Shown here in pieces: positions 15,511 to 23,340 of a DNA stretch of 64,000 nt. Source of the stretch: Pelomonas sp047654785 (lineage in GTDB: Bacteria > Pseudomonadota > Gammaproteobacteria > Burkholderiales > Burkholderiaceae_C). Each line of letters opens with the position of its first letter. Position 1 is the stretch's first letter. Below the pieces are notes generated by a model that saw only the letters and a list, made by a program, of their open reading frames with translations, was not told where the DNA came from and ran no database searches. The translations under genes were made by a program, and so were the position numbers. The DNA lies in the NCBI RefSeq assembly GCF_047654785.1, contig NZ_JASGKQ010000001.1, positions 930,001-994,000 of the forward strand, given 5' to 3'.

Positions 15511-16248
15511 TCAGTGCCCCAGCCGGCGCGACAGCAGCCCGGCGGCTTCCCGCAGCGCGCGGGCCGGCAGGCCGTCCGCCGCGGTGTCGAAGCTGGCGCT
15601 CGGGCCGATGGCCGTCAGCGCCAGCACCAGCCGGCCTGAGGCCTCGAACACCGGCGCCGCTGCGGCGCTGACGCCCGGCACCACGCCGTCGCGCGAGATC
15701 GCCAGCCCGGCGCCGGCCACGGCGGCGGTCGTGGCCGCGTCGGGCAGCGGCTCGCCGAGCGCCGCAGCCTCGCCGGCCCGGTAGGCCGCGAACAGCCGGC
15801 CCGACGCCGTGCCCGCCAGGCTCATCACCGTGCCGTGCCGCATGCTGACGTGGACCGGCGTCGGCCCCTCGGCCACGCGCACGATGGTGGGGCCGCGCGT
15901 GCCCCAGACGGCGATCGCCACGGTGTGCCCCAGCCGCAGCGCCAGCTCCTCGATGACGGGCGTGGCCAGCCGCACCGGGTCGTACTGCTGCAGGCTGATG
16001 AGGCCCAGCTGCAGCGCCAGCGGCCCCAGCCCGTAGGGGCCGCTGCCGCCGTCCTGCTCCACCAGCCCCAGCTTGATGAAGCTCACCAGGTAGGGGTGGG
16101 CCTTGGCGGGCGTCATGCCGGCCTCGCGGGCCAGGTCCTTCAGCGCCATCGGCCGGCCGTGGTGGGCCAGCGCCAGCAGCAGCTGGCCGCCGACTTCGAT
16201 GCTCTGGATGCCGCGGGGCTCCTTGCTGGCGGGCTTGGCGTCGTTCAT
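15511..16248 (-). CDS. IclR-family regulator of the homogentisate operon (HmgR-like)
   Basis: A 245-residue IclR-type repressor/activator: N-terminal winged helix (about residues 12-75, with MALKDLAREAGMTPAKAHPYL) and C-terminal effector domain (about 90-240). It is divergent from the operon for homogentisate breakdown, across a 74-base AT-rich gap. By analogy with HmgR of Pseudomonas putida, an IclR protein that responds to homogentisate, it probably controls that operon. ATG 16248 was preferred to an upstream in-frame TTG (16275), which would place the coding region over the putative operator. Confidence 0.9.
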   Translation of the reverse strand: MNDAKPASKEPRGIQSIEVGGQLLLALAHHGRPMALKDLAREAGMTPAKAHPYLVSFIKLGLVEQDGGSGPYGLGPLALQLGLISLQQYDPVRLATPVIEELALRLGHTVAIAVWGTRGPTIVRVAEGPTPVHVSMRHGTVMSLAGTASGRLFAAYRAGEAAALGEPLPDAATTAAVAGAGLAISRDGVVPGVSAAAAPVFEASGRLVLALTAIGPSASFDTAADGLPARALREAAGLLSRRLGH

Positions 16249-16322
16249 GCGGGAAATTCTATATTGCTGAATCAATTCTGTTTAGGATAAATTCCGGACC
16301 TGCCGTCGAGGAGACCCCCTGC
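16249..16322. promoter_or_regulatory. AT-rich divergent operator/promoter region
   Basis: This gap is much richer in A and T than its surroundings. It holds GAAT-CA-ATTC (16269-16278), a perfect small dyad, and outer GGAAATT (16252-16258) and AATTCC (16290-16295) arms. That is the kind of symmetry expected for an IclR dimer site controlling both the regulator and the catabolic operon. Confidence 0.5.
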
Positions 16323-17291
16323 ATGACCACCAAAGCCTTTGCCTCCCAAGCCGACCTGGACGAAAAACAGGTCACGTTCGAGCGTCTGTCCGAGCACGCC
16401 TGGGCGTACACGGCCGAGGGCGACCCCAACACCGGCATCGTCATCGGCCGCGACGCGGCGATGGTGATCGACACGCAGGCCACGCCGGTGATGGCGGCGG
16501 ACGTGATCCGGCGCATCCGCGAGGTGAGCGCCGTGCCGATCAAGTACGTGCTGCTGAGCCACTACCACGCGGTGCGCGTGCTGGGTGCCAGCGCCTTCCA
16601 GGCCGAGGGGCTGGAGCAGGTGATTGCCAGCGAGGGCACGCTGGCGCTGATCCGTGAGCGCGGCGAGCAGGACAAGGCCAGCGAGATCGGCCGCTTCCCG
16701 CGACTGTTCCGCAACGTCGAGTCGGTGCCGGCGGGCCTGACCTGGCCGACGCTGACCTTCTCCGGCCGGCTGACGCTGGACCTGGGCGGCGTCCAGGTCG
16801 AGATGTTCTCGCCCGGCCGCGGCCACACGGCGGGCGACACGGTGGCCTGGCTGCCCGGGGAGCGGGTGCTGTTCAGCGGCGACCTGGTCGAGTTCGACGC
16901 CACGCCCTACTGCGGCGACGCGCACTTCGCCGACTGGCCGGCCACGCTGGACGCCATCGCCGCGCTGGACGCCGCCGCGCTGGTGCCGGGCCGCGGCCCG
17001 GCGCTGAAGGGCGCGGCGCAGGTGGCCGCCGGCCTGGACGGCACGCGCGCCTTCGTCAGCGAGCTGTACGCGGCCGTGCAGGCCGGCGTGCAGGCGGGCG
17101 AGCCGCTGAAGGCCGTCTACCAGCGCACGATGGCGGCGCTGCGGCCCCGATACGGCCACTGGGTCATCTTCGACCACTGCATGCCCTTCGACGTGACCCG
17201 CGCCTACGACGAGGCCGGCGGCACCTCGCACCCGCGCATCTGGACGGCGGAGCGCGACGTCGAGATGTGGAAGGCGCTCGAAGGCGTTTGA
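16323..17291 (+). CDS. MBL-fold protein with degenerate metal motif, homogentisate operon
   Basis: A 322-residue metallo-beta-lactamase-fold protein, first gene of the homogentisate operon. The usual HxHxDH zinc motif is replaced by His80-Tyr-His82-Ala-Val-Arg; later metal positions look intact (GRGHTAGD and FSGDLVEF). It may bind one metal or have lost hydrolase activity. Its position beside hmgA suggests a role in aromatic breakdown, but the reaction is unknown. A 174-base gap containing a REP-like repeat separates it from the monooxygenase gene. Confidence 0.85.
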   Translation: MTTKAFASQADLDEKQVTFERLSEHAWAYTAEGDPNTGIVIGRDAAMVIDTQATPVMAADVIRRIREVSAVPIKYVLLSHYHAVRVLGASAFQAEGLEQVIASEGTLALIRERGEQDKASEIGRFPRLFRNVESVPAGLTWPTLTFSGRLTLDLGGVQVEMFSPGRGHTAGDTVAWLPGERVLFSGDLVEFDATPYCGDAHFADWPATLDAIAALDAAALVPGRGPALKGAAQVAAGLDGTRAFVSELYAAVQAGVQAGEPLKAVYQRTMAALRPRYGHWVIFDHCMPFDVTRAYDEAGGTSHPRIWTAERDVEMWKALEGV

Positions 17292-17351
17292 GATGGCGCC
17301 CCCCGTCCGGTCTGGCCCCGCTGAACGCGGGCCAACCCGGCCGGCCCCCCG

Positions 17352-17435
17352 AGGGGGCGGCGATGCGCGCGGGGCTTGCCCCGCTCGCACATCGCCAGGC
17401 GGGCCGGCTTGGGAGCGGCCCGGCGCTCGGCCCGC
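17352..17435. repeat. REP-like intergenic repeat, copy 1
   Basis: A GC-rich element with a GGGGGCGGCGATG core, then GCACATCGCCAG, then a 37-base end (17399-17435) bounded by the inverted repeat GCGGGCCG/CGGCCCGC. The 37-base end is identical, base for base, to 28461-28497, and the core parts also match there. Confidence 0.75.
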
Positions 17436-17465
17436 ACTTGTGCACGACGTGATCGAAGAGTTGTG

Positions 17466-19043
17466 ATGGACCTGCCCCGCTATCCCTACCACCAGAGCCT
17501 GGAACAGCGCTCCGGCCAGCCGCAGCGCCGGCCGGTGGTCATCGTCGGCGCCGGCCCGGTCGGGCTGACGCTGGCGCTGGACCTGGCCAGGCGCGAGCTG
17601 CCGGTGGTCGTCATCGACGACAGCGACCGCATCGGCGAGGGCTCGCGCGCCGTCTGCTGGGCGAAGAAGACGCTGGAGGTGTTCGACCGCCTCGGCGTCG
17701 GCGAGGCCGTCGCGCGCGAGGGCGTGCGCTGGCAGCTGGGCCGGGTGTTCCACGGCGAGCGCGAGGCCTACCGCTTCGACCTGCTGCCCGAGGCGCAGCA
17801 CAAGATGCCGGCCATGGTCAACCTGCAGCAGGACCAGGTGGAGGCCCGGCTGGTGCGCGCGGTGCAGCTGGACGGGCGCATCGAGCTGCGCGGCCGCCAC
17901 GAGCTGGCCGGGCTGGCGCAGGACGGCGAGGGCGTGACGCTGAAGGTCCGCACGCCGGACGGCCTGTTCGACATGCGCGCCGACTGGGTGGTCGCCTGCG
18001 ACGGCGCGCGCAGCCCGACGCGCACGATGCTGGGCCTGGGCTTCCAGGGCCAGGTGTTCGAGGACCGCTTCCTGATCGCCGACGTGCGCCTGGCTCCCGG
18101 CGCGCGCCCGCGCGGGCTGGACCCGGCCCGGCCCGAGCGCTGGTTCTGGTTCGACCCGCCCTTCCACCGCGGCCAGTCCGTGCTGCTGCACGCGCAGGCC
18201 GACGGGCTGTGGCGCATCGACTTCCAGCTCGGCCGCCACGCCGACGCCGAGGCCGAGCGCGACCCCGGGCGCATCCGCGCCCGCGTCGCCGCGATGCTGG
18301 GCACCGAGGGCTTCGAGCTGGCGTGGTCGTCCATCTACCAGTTCTGCTGCCGCCGGGCGGAGCGCTTCCGCGTCGGCCGCGTGCTGCTGGCCGGCGACGC
18401 GGCGCACCAGGTCTCGCCCTTCGGCGCGCGCGGCGCCAACAGCGGCGTGCAGGACGCCGACAACCTCGGCTGGAAGCTGGCCGCCGTGCTGCGCGGCGAG
18501 GGCGGCGACGCGCTGCTCGACAGCTACGAGCAGGAACGCATCGCCGCCGCCGACGACAACATCGGCCACTCCACCCGCGCCACCGACTTCATCAGCCCCA
18601 AGAGCGCGCTGAGCCTGCGGCTGCGCAAGGCGGCGCTGGACCTGGCCGCGCACACCGGGTTCGCCAAGCCGCTGGTCAACAGCGGCCGGCTGTCGCTGCC
18701 CACCGAGGTGCGCGATTCGCCGCTCAACACGCCCGACGGCGACGCCTGGGCCGGCGGCCCCGCGCCCGGCTGCCCGGCGCCCGACGCGCCGCTGGACGGC
18801 GGCTGGCTCGGCGAGCGGCTGGGCGGCGAGTTCGCGCTGCTGGCCTTCGGCGCGGCGGCCGCGGACTGCGGCGTCCGCGTGCTGGCGCTGCCGGCCGACG
18901 GCCTCGCCGCGCAGCGCTACGGCGCGCCGCCGGGCAGCGTCTACCTGATCCGGCCGGACGCGGTGGTCGCCGCGCGCTGGCAGCGCTGCGACGCGGCGGC
19001 GGTGCAGGCCGCCATCGCCCGCGCCCATGGGAGGCCCGCATGA
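17466..19043 (+). CDS. FAD-dependent aromatic monooxygenase (3-hydroxyphenylacetate 6-hydroxylase-like, MhaA type)
   Basis: A 525-residue class A flavin monooxygenase. It has the FAD-binding GAGPVG (residues 28-33), the FAD/NADPH motif VACDGARSPTR and the ribose-binding LLAGDAAHQVSPFGARG, then a thioredoxin-like C-terminal part. Relatives hydroxylate phenolic acids. Because a 67-residue DUF2783 gene overlaps its end and hmgA follows, it resembles MhaA of Pseudomonas putida, the flavoprotein that converts 3-hydroxyphenylacetate to homogentisate with small partner MhaB. The substrate assignment is inference from context. Confidence 0.85.
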   Translation: MDLPRYPYHQSLEQRSGQPQRRPVVIVGAGPVGLTLALDLARRELPVVVIDDSDRIGEGSRAVCWAKKTLEVFDRLGVGEAVAREGVRWQLGRVFHGEREAYRFDLLPEAQHKMPAMVNLQQDQVEARLVRAVQLDGRIELRGRHELAGLAQDGEGVTLKVRTPDGLFDMRADWVVACDGARSPTRTMLGLGFQGQVFEDRFLIADVRLAPGARPRGLDPARPERWFWFDPPFHRGQSVLLHAQADGLWRIDFQLGRHADAEAERDPGRIRARVAAMLGTEGFELAWSSIYQFCCRRAERFRVGRVLLAGDAAHQVSPFGARGANSGVQDADNLGWKLAAVLRGEGGDALLDSYEQERIAAADDNIGHSTRATDFISPKSALSLRLRKAALDLAAHTGFAKPLVNSGRLSLPTEVRDSPLNTPDGDAWAGGPAPGCPAPDAPLDGGWLGERLGGEFALLAFGAAAADCGVRVLALPADGLAAQRYGAPPGSVYLIRPDAVVAARWQRCDAAAVQAAIARAHGRPA

Positions 19044-19243
19044 ATAAATTGACTCTGACCCCAAATTTCGGCGGCGATGCGGACGGCTTCTACGCCGAGC
19101 TGATCGCCGCCCAGGCGGGGCTGGACGACGAGGCCGCCGCCGACTGGCTCGCGCGGCTGGCGCTGATTCTTTGCAACCACATCGGCGACCGCGAGGTGCT
19201 GAGGCAAGCCTTCGCACTCGCCCGCCACGAACGCCATGACTGA
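19040..19243 (+). CDS. DUF2783 small partner protein (MhaB-like)
   Basis: A 67-residue acidic protein of the DUF2783 family. The ATG overlaps the monooxygenase stop by four bases and its own stop overlaps the hmgA start by eight, so it is translated within a coupled series. Size and position match MhaB, the small coupling protein of the 3-hydroxyphenylacetate 6-hydroxylase of Pseudomonas putida. It has no recognisable catalytic motif. Confidence 0.85.
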   Translation: MNKLTLTPNFGGDADGFYAELIAAQAGLDDEAAADWLARLALILCNHIGDREVLRQAFALARHERHD

Positions 19244-20528
19244 ACCGACCTCGCTTCACTACCTGACCGGCTTCGGCAACCAGCACAGCAGCGAGGCCGT
19301 GCCGGGCGCGCTGCCCATCGGCCGCAACAGCCCGCAGCGCGCGCCGCACGGGCTGTACGCCGAGCTGCTGTCCGGCAGCGCCTTCACCGCCCCGCGCGTG
19401 GACAACCAGCGCACCTGGCTGTACCGGCGCCGTCCGTCCGTCGTCGTCGGCGGCTACGCGCCGCTGGCGCAGCCGCACTGGAAGAGCGGCGCCGCGCAGG
19501 GCGAGGCCGTGCCGCCCGACCCGCTGCGCTGGGGCCCGACGCCGCTGCACGGCGACGGCGATTTCGTCGACGGCCTGCGCACCTACGCGGTCAACGGCGA
19601 GCCGGGCATCGGCGGCATGGGCGCGCACGCCTACGTCGCCACCCGCGCGATGGGCCGGCGCGCGCTGGTGAACGCCGACGCCGAGATGCTGCTCGTGCCG
19701 CAGCAGGGCCGGCTGCTCGTGACGACCGAGCTGGGCCGGCTGGCGGTGGCGCCCGGTTCCATCGCGCTGCTGCCGCGCGGCATGGCCTTCAAGGTGGACC
19801 CGCTGGACGGCCCGGCGCGCGGCTACGTCTGCGAGAACTTCGGCGCCGCCTTCCGGCTGCCGGAGCTGGGCCCGATCGGCTCCAACGGCCTGGCCAGCGC
19901 GCGCGACTTCGAGGCCCCCGTCGCCTGGCACGAGCAGGACGAAGGCGCCTACGAGATCGTCAAGCGCCACGGCGGCCGGCTGTGGCGCGCGGTGCAGCCG
20001 CACAGCCCGTTCAACGTCGTCGCCTGGCACGGCAACCTCGTGCCCTGCCGCTACGACACCGCGCGCTTCATGACGATCAACACCGTCAGCTTCGACCACC
20101 CGGACCCGAGCATCTTCACCGTGCTCACCAGCCCCAGCGACACGCCGGGCTGGGCCAACGTGGACTTCGTCATCTTCCCGCCGCGCTGGATGGTGGCCGA
20201 GGACACCTTCCGCCCGCCCTGGTACCACCGCAACGTGATGAGCGAGTTCATGGGCCTGGTGCTGGGCCAGTACGACGCCAAGCCCGAGGGCTTCAAGCCC
20301 GGCGGCGCCAGCCTGCACAACAGCTACGTGCCGCACGGCCCCGACGCCGAGGCCTTCGACAAGGCCAGCCACGCCGAGCTGGCGCCGCACAAGCTGGACC
20401 AGACGCTGGCCTTCATGTTCGAGACCCGCTGGCCGCTCAAGCCCACCGCCTGGGCGCTGGCCGATGCGCCGCTGGAGACGACTTACGCCGACTGCTGGCG
20501 CGACCTGAAGGATGAGTTCCATGCTTGA
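19236..20528 (+). CDS. hmgA: Homogentisate 1,2-dioxygenase
   Basis: A 430-residue Fe(II) dioxygenase that opens the ring of homogentisate to maleylacetoacetate in tyrosine/phenylalanine catabolism. The N-terminal YLTGFGNQHSSEA is diagnostic. The iron ligands lie in WYHRNVMSEFMG (His and Glu) and in the downstream VPHGPDAEAF segment (His). Full length, cytoplasmic. It overlaps the DUF2783 gene at its start and the fumarylacetoacetase gene at its end. Confidence 0.97.
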   Translation: MTEPTSLHYLTGFGNQHSSEAVPGALPIGRNSPQRAPHGLYAELLSGSAFTAPRVDNQRTWLYRRRPSVVVGGYAPLAQPHWKSGAAQGEAVPPDPLRWGPTPLHGDGDFVDGLRTYAVNGEPGIGGMGAHAYVATRAMGRRALVNADAEMLLVPQQGRLLVTTELGRLAVAPGSIALLPRGMAFKVDPLDGPARGYVCENFGAAFRLPELGPIGSNGLASARDFEAPVAWHEQDEGAYEIVKRHGGRLWRAVQPHSPFNVVAWHGNLVPCRYDTARFMTINTVSFDHPDPSIFTVLTSPSDTPGWANVDFVIFPPRWMVAEDTFRPPWYHRNVMSEFMGLVLGQYDAKPEGFKPGGASLHNSYVPHGPDAEAFDKASHAELAPHKLDQTLAFMFETRWPLKPTAWALADAPLETTYADCWRDLKDEFHA

Positions 20529-21750
20529 CCACACCCACGACGCCGCCGCCCGCTCCTGGGTCGCGTCCGCCAACGACCCCGCCACCGACTTCCCGCTGCA
20601 GAACCTGCCCTTCTGCAGCTTCCGCCGCTCGGGCTCGCAGGAGCCCTGGCGCATCGGCGTCGGCATCGGCGACCAGATCCTGGACCTGGCCGGCTGGGGC
20701 TTCGCCGACATGAACGCGCTGATGGCCCGGCCCGGCCACGAGCGGCGCGCGCTGCGGCACCGGCTGTTCGACACGCTCAAGGCCGGTGCGCCCGAGCTGG
20801 CGCTGCTGCCGCAGGCCCAGGCCGAGTACGCCGTGCCCTGCCGCATCGGCGACTACACCGACTTCTACACCGGCATCCACCATGCCCGCGCCGTCGGCCG
20901 GCTGTTCCGCCCCGACAACCCGCTGCTGCCCAACTACCAGTGGGTGCCCATCGGCTACCACGGCCGCAGCAGCTCCATCGTCGTCAGCGGCACGCCGCTG
21001 CGCCGGCCGCGCGGCCAGGTCAAGCCGCCGGACGCCGACGCGCCGGTCTTCCAGCCCAGCGCCCGCATTGACTGCGAGCTGGAGCTGGGCCTGTTCGTCG
21101 GCCCCGGCAACGCGCTGGGCGAGCCCTTCGGCATCGACGAGGCGGACGAGCACGCCTTCGGCCTGACGCTGCTGAACGACTGGAGCGCCCGCGACATCCA
21201 GCCCTGGGAATACCAGCCGCTGGGCCCCTTCCTGGCCAAGAACTTCGGCACCACGATCTCGCCGTGGATCGTCACGATGGAGGCGCTGGCGCCGTTCCGC
21301 ATCCCGTTCACGCGGCCCGAGGGCGACCCGCAGCCGCTGCCCTACCTCGACTCGCCCGCGCACCGCGCCGGCGCGGCGTTCGACATCGGGCTGGAGGTCT
21401 GGCTCAAGACGCCGGCCTGCGCCGAGGCCGTGCGCCTCTCGCGCTCCAACCTGCGGCACGCCTACTGGTCGCTGGCGCAGATGCTGACCCACCACGCCAG
21501 CAACGGCTGCAACCTGCAGCCCGGCGACCTGCTGGGCACCGGCACGCTGAGCGGCCCGGCTCCGGACGAGGCCGGCTCGCTGCTGGAGCTGACCCTGGGC
21601 GGCAAGCAGCCGATCACGCTGCCCAACGGCGAGCAGCGCAGCTTCCTGCTCGACGGCGACCAGCTCGGCCTGCGCGCCAGCGCCGAGAAGCCGGGCTTCC
21701 GGCGCATCGGGTTCGGGCCGTGTGACGGGGTGATCCTGCCGGCGGCTTGA
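20521..21750 (+). CDS. fahA: Fumarylacetoacetase
   Basis: A 409-residue enzyme that hydrolyses fumarylacetoacetate to fumarate and acetoacetate, the last step of homogentisate breakdown. The active-site stretch DYTDFYTGIHHARAVGRLF contains the metal-binding Asp and catalytic His; ELELGLFVGPGN and LLNDWSARDIQ carry further metal ligands. The start at 20521 has a well-spaced GAAGGA (20507-20512); ATG 20512 is an alternative three codons earlier. It overlaps the end of hmgA. No maleylacetoacetate isomerase gene is present in this operon. Confidence 0.96.
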   Translation: MLDHTHDAAARSWVASANDPATDFPLQNLPFCSFRRSGSQEPWRIGVGIGDQILDLAGWGFADMNALMARPGHERRALRHRLFDTLKAGAPELALLPQAQAEYAVPCRIGDYTDFYTGIHHARAVGRLFRPDNPLLPNYQWVPIGYHGRSSSIVVSGTPLRRPRGQVKPPDADAPVFQPSARIDCELELGLFVGPGNALGEPFGIDEADEHAFGLTLLNDWSARDIQPWEYQPLGPFLAKNFGTTISPWIVTMEALAPFRIPFTRPEGDPQPLPYLDSPAHRAGAAFDIGLEVWLKTPACAEAVRLSRSNLRHAYWSLAQMLTHHASNGCNLQPGDLLGTGTLSGPAPDEAGSLLELTLGGKQPITLPNGEQRSFLLDGDQLGLRASAEKPGFRRIGFGPCDGVILPAA

Positions 21751-21756
21751 CCGTTT

Positions 21757-21794
21757 CCGGGCCCGGCCGCACGGATCCGTGCGGCCGGGCCCGG
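21757..21794. repeat. 38-bp perfect palindrome between fahA and urtA
   Basis: Positions 21757-21775 and 21776-21794 are exact reverse complements with no spacer (centre GGATCC). The palindrome begins 6 bases after the fahA stop. No T-run follows, so it is not a standard intrinsic terminator, but it could form a very stable hairpin protecting the 3' end or limiting read-through, or bind a protein. Confidence 0.8.
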
Positions 21795-21806
21795 GCCGGT
21801 GCGGCG

Positions 21807-21825
21807 GCGGTGCGGGATGCACCGC
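21807..21825. promoter_or_regulatory. 7-bp dyad upstream of the urtA sigma-54 promoter
   Basis: GCGGTGC and GCACCGC form a perfect 7-bp inverted repeat around GGGAT, about 70 bases upstream of the -24 element. It may be an enhancer site for a sigma-54 activator. The half-sites resemble those of NtrC (GGTGC/GCACC) but stand in the opposite order to the usual NtrC site. Confidence 0.35.
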
Positions 21826-21885
21826 AACGGGGCTGCGGCGCGGGCGGCGAGGGCGGACCCGCCGCAGCCAGGGCGGGGCCGGGGC

Positions 21886-21900
21886 TGGCACGGGCCTTGC
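21886..21900 (+). promoter_or_regulatory. Consensus sigma-54 promoter of the urt operon
   Basis: TGGCACG-GGCC-TTGC matches the -24/-12 consensus at every conserved base, with GG (21887-21888) and GC (21899-21900) 10 bases apart, 50 bases before the urtA ATG. Control of urea uptake by RpoN and NtrC under nitrogen limitation is the expected consequence. Confidence 0.8.
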
Positions 21901-21950
21901 GCTTGGGGTGGGTGGTCACCGCACTCACCCAACCCCCTGGAGGTTCCCCG

Positions 21951-23207
21951 ATGCTTCGCCGTTCCGCCCTGGCCCTCGCCGCTGCCGCCGCCGCCACCCT
22001 GGCCGCCCCCGCCGCCTTCGCCGCCGACACCATCAAGGTCGGCGTGCTGCACTCGCTGTCGGGCACGATGGCCATCTCCGAGACGGTGCTCAAGGACACC
22101 GTGCTGATGGCCATCGACGAGATCAACGCCAAGGGCGGCCTGCTCGGCAAGAAGCTGGAGCCGGTGGTGGTGGACCCGGCGTCCAACTGGCCGCTGTTCG
22201 CCGAGAAGGCCAAGCAGCTGATTTCGCAGGACAAGGTGGCCGTGGTGTTCGGCTGCTGGACCTCGGTGAGCCGCAAGAGCGTGCTGCCGGTGTTCGAGCA
22301 GACCAACTCGCTGCTGTTCTACCCGGTGCAGTACGAGGGCGAGGAGCTGAGCAAGAACGTGTTCTACACGGGCGCGGCGCCGAACCAGCAGGCCATTCCC
22401 GCCGTCGAGTACCTGATGAGCAAGGACGGCGGCGGCGCCAAGCGCTTCGTGCTGCTGGGCACGGACTACGTGTACCCGCGCACGACCAACAAGATCCTGC
22501 GCGCCTTCCTGAAGAGCAAGGGCGTGGCCGACGCCGACATCATGGAGGACTACACCCCCTTCGGCCACGCGGACTACCAGAGCATCATCGCCAAGATCAA
22601 GAAGTTCGCCGCCGAGGGCAAGAAGACGGCCGTGGTGTCCACCATCAACGGCGACTCCAACGTGCCCTTCTACAAGGAGCTGGGCAACCAGGGCCTGAAG
22701 GCGACGGACGTGCCGGTCGTGGCCTTCTCTGTCGGCGAGGAGGAGCTGCGCGGCGTGGACACCAAGCCGCTGCAGGGCCATCTCGCCGCGTGGAACTACT
22801 TCATGTCCATCAAGGCGCCGGCCAACGACGAGTTCGTCAAGAAGTGGAGCGCCTACGCCAAGGCCAAGAACATCGCCGGCCACAAGGACAAGCCGCTGAC
22901 CAACGACCCGATGGAGGCCACCTACATCGGCCTCAACATGTGGGCGCAGGCGGTCAAGAAGGCCGGCAGCACCGACACCGACAAGGTCATCGCCGCGATG
23001 GCCGGCCAGACCTTCAAGGCGCCGTCGGGCATCACGTCCAAGATGGACGAGAAGAACCATCACCTGCACAAGTCGGTGTTCATCGGCGAGGTGAAGGCGG
23101 ACGGCCAGTTCAACGTCGTCTGGAAGACGCCCGGCCCGGTCAAGGCGCAGCCGTGGAGCCCGTACATCCCCGAGAACAAGGGCAAGAAGGACGAGCCCAC
23201 GAAATAA
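21951..23207 (+). CDS. urtA: Urea ABC transporter, periplasmic binding protein UrtA
   Basis: A 418-residue branched-chain-type solute-binding protein of the urea/short-chain amide class. The signal peptide is about 24 residues (cleavage near AFA/AD). The conserved VGVLHSLSGTMAISE opening and FGCWTSVSRKSVLPVFE are typical of UrtA. A GGAGG ribosome site precedes the ATG. It is the first gene of urtABCDE and captures urea in the periplasm. Confidence 0.96.
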   Translation: MLRRSALALAAAAAATLAAPAAFAADTIKVGVLHSLSGTMAISETVLKDTVLMAIDEINAKGGLLGKKLEPVVVDPASNWPLFAEKAKQLISQDKVAVVFGCWTSVSRKSVLPVFEQTNSLLFYPVQYEGEELSKNVFYTGAAPNQQAIPAVEYLMSKDGGGAKRFVLLGTDYVYPRTTNKILRAFLKSKGVADADIMEDYTPFGHADYQSIIAKIKKFAAEGKKTAVVSTINGDSNVPFYKELGNQGLKATDVPVVAFSVGEEELRGVDTKPLQGHLAAWNYFMSIKAPANDEFVKKWSAYAKAKNIAGHKDKPLTNDPMEATYIGLNMWAQAVKKAGSTDTDKVIAAMAGQTFKAPSGITSKMDEKNHHLHKSVFIGEVKADGQFNVVWKTPGPVKAQPWSPYIPENKGKKDEPTK

Positions 23208-23221
23208 GCCCACCCCCTACC

Positions 23222-23260
23222 GGCTTCGCCGGCCCCCTCAAGGGGGCGCCGCTGGTGGAC
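23222..23260. repeat. Short GC-rich hairpin repeat between urtA and urtB
   Basis: GGCTTCGCC is followed by CCCCCT-CAA-GGGGGC, two small hairpins in the 133-base gap between urtA and urtB. The sequence type resembles other intergenic hairpins in this window (17352, 42331, 56495). No T-run follows; it could lower expression of urtBCDE relative to urtA. Confidence 0.5.
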
Positions 23261-23340
23261 TGGCAGAGCCAGATCCACGGCGGCCGCTGGAGGGGCGCGC
23301 GTGCTGCGCACGGCGCTGGTTGTGGTTCGACTGGATCGTC

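Noticed and set aside
16248..16275. TTG at 16275 as start of the IclR gene
   Set aside because: It would put the coding region across the AT-rich dyad that looks like the operator; ATG 16248 fits the family length.
16272..20846. 1524-residue open frame on the minus strand across the homogentisate operon
   Set aside because: It lies opposite hmgA, the monooxygenase and the MBL-fold gene, all clearly real; its composition (runs of Arg, Val, Gly, His, Ala) is the usual antisense shadow of GC-rich genes.
21757..21794. Rho-independent terminator after fahA
   Set aside because: The palindrome is perfect but no T-run follows it.
21807..21825. Canonical NtrC site before urtA
   Set aside because: The half-sites are in the opposite order to the NtrC consensus, so it is kept only as a generic dyad.
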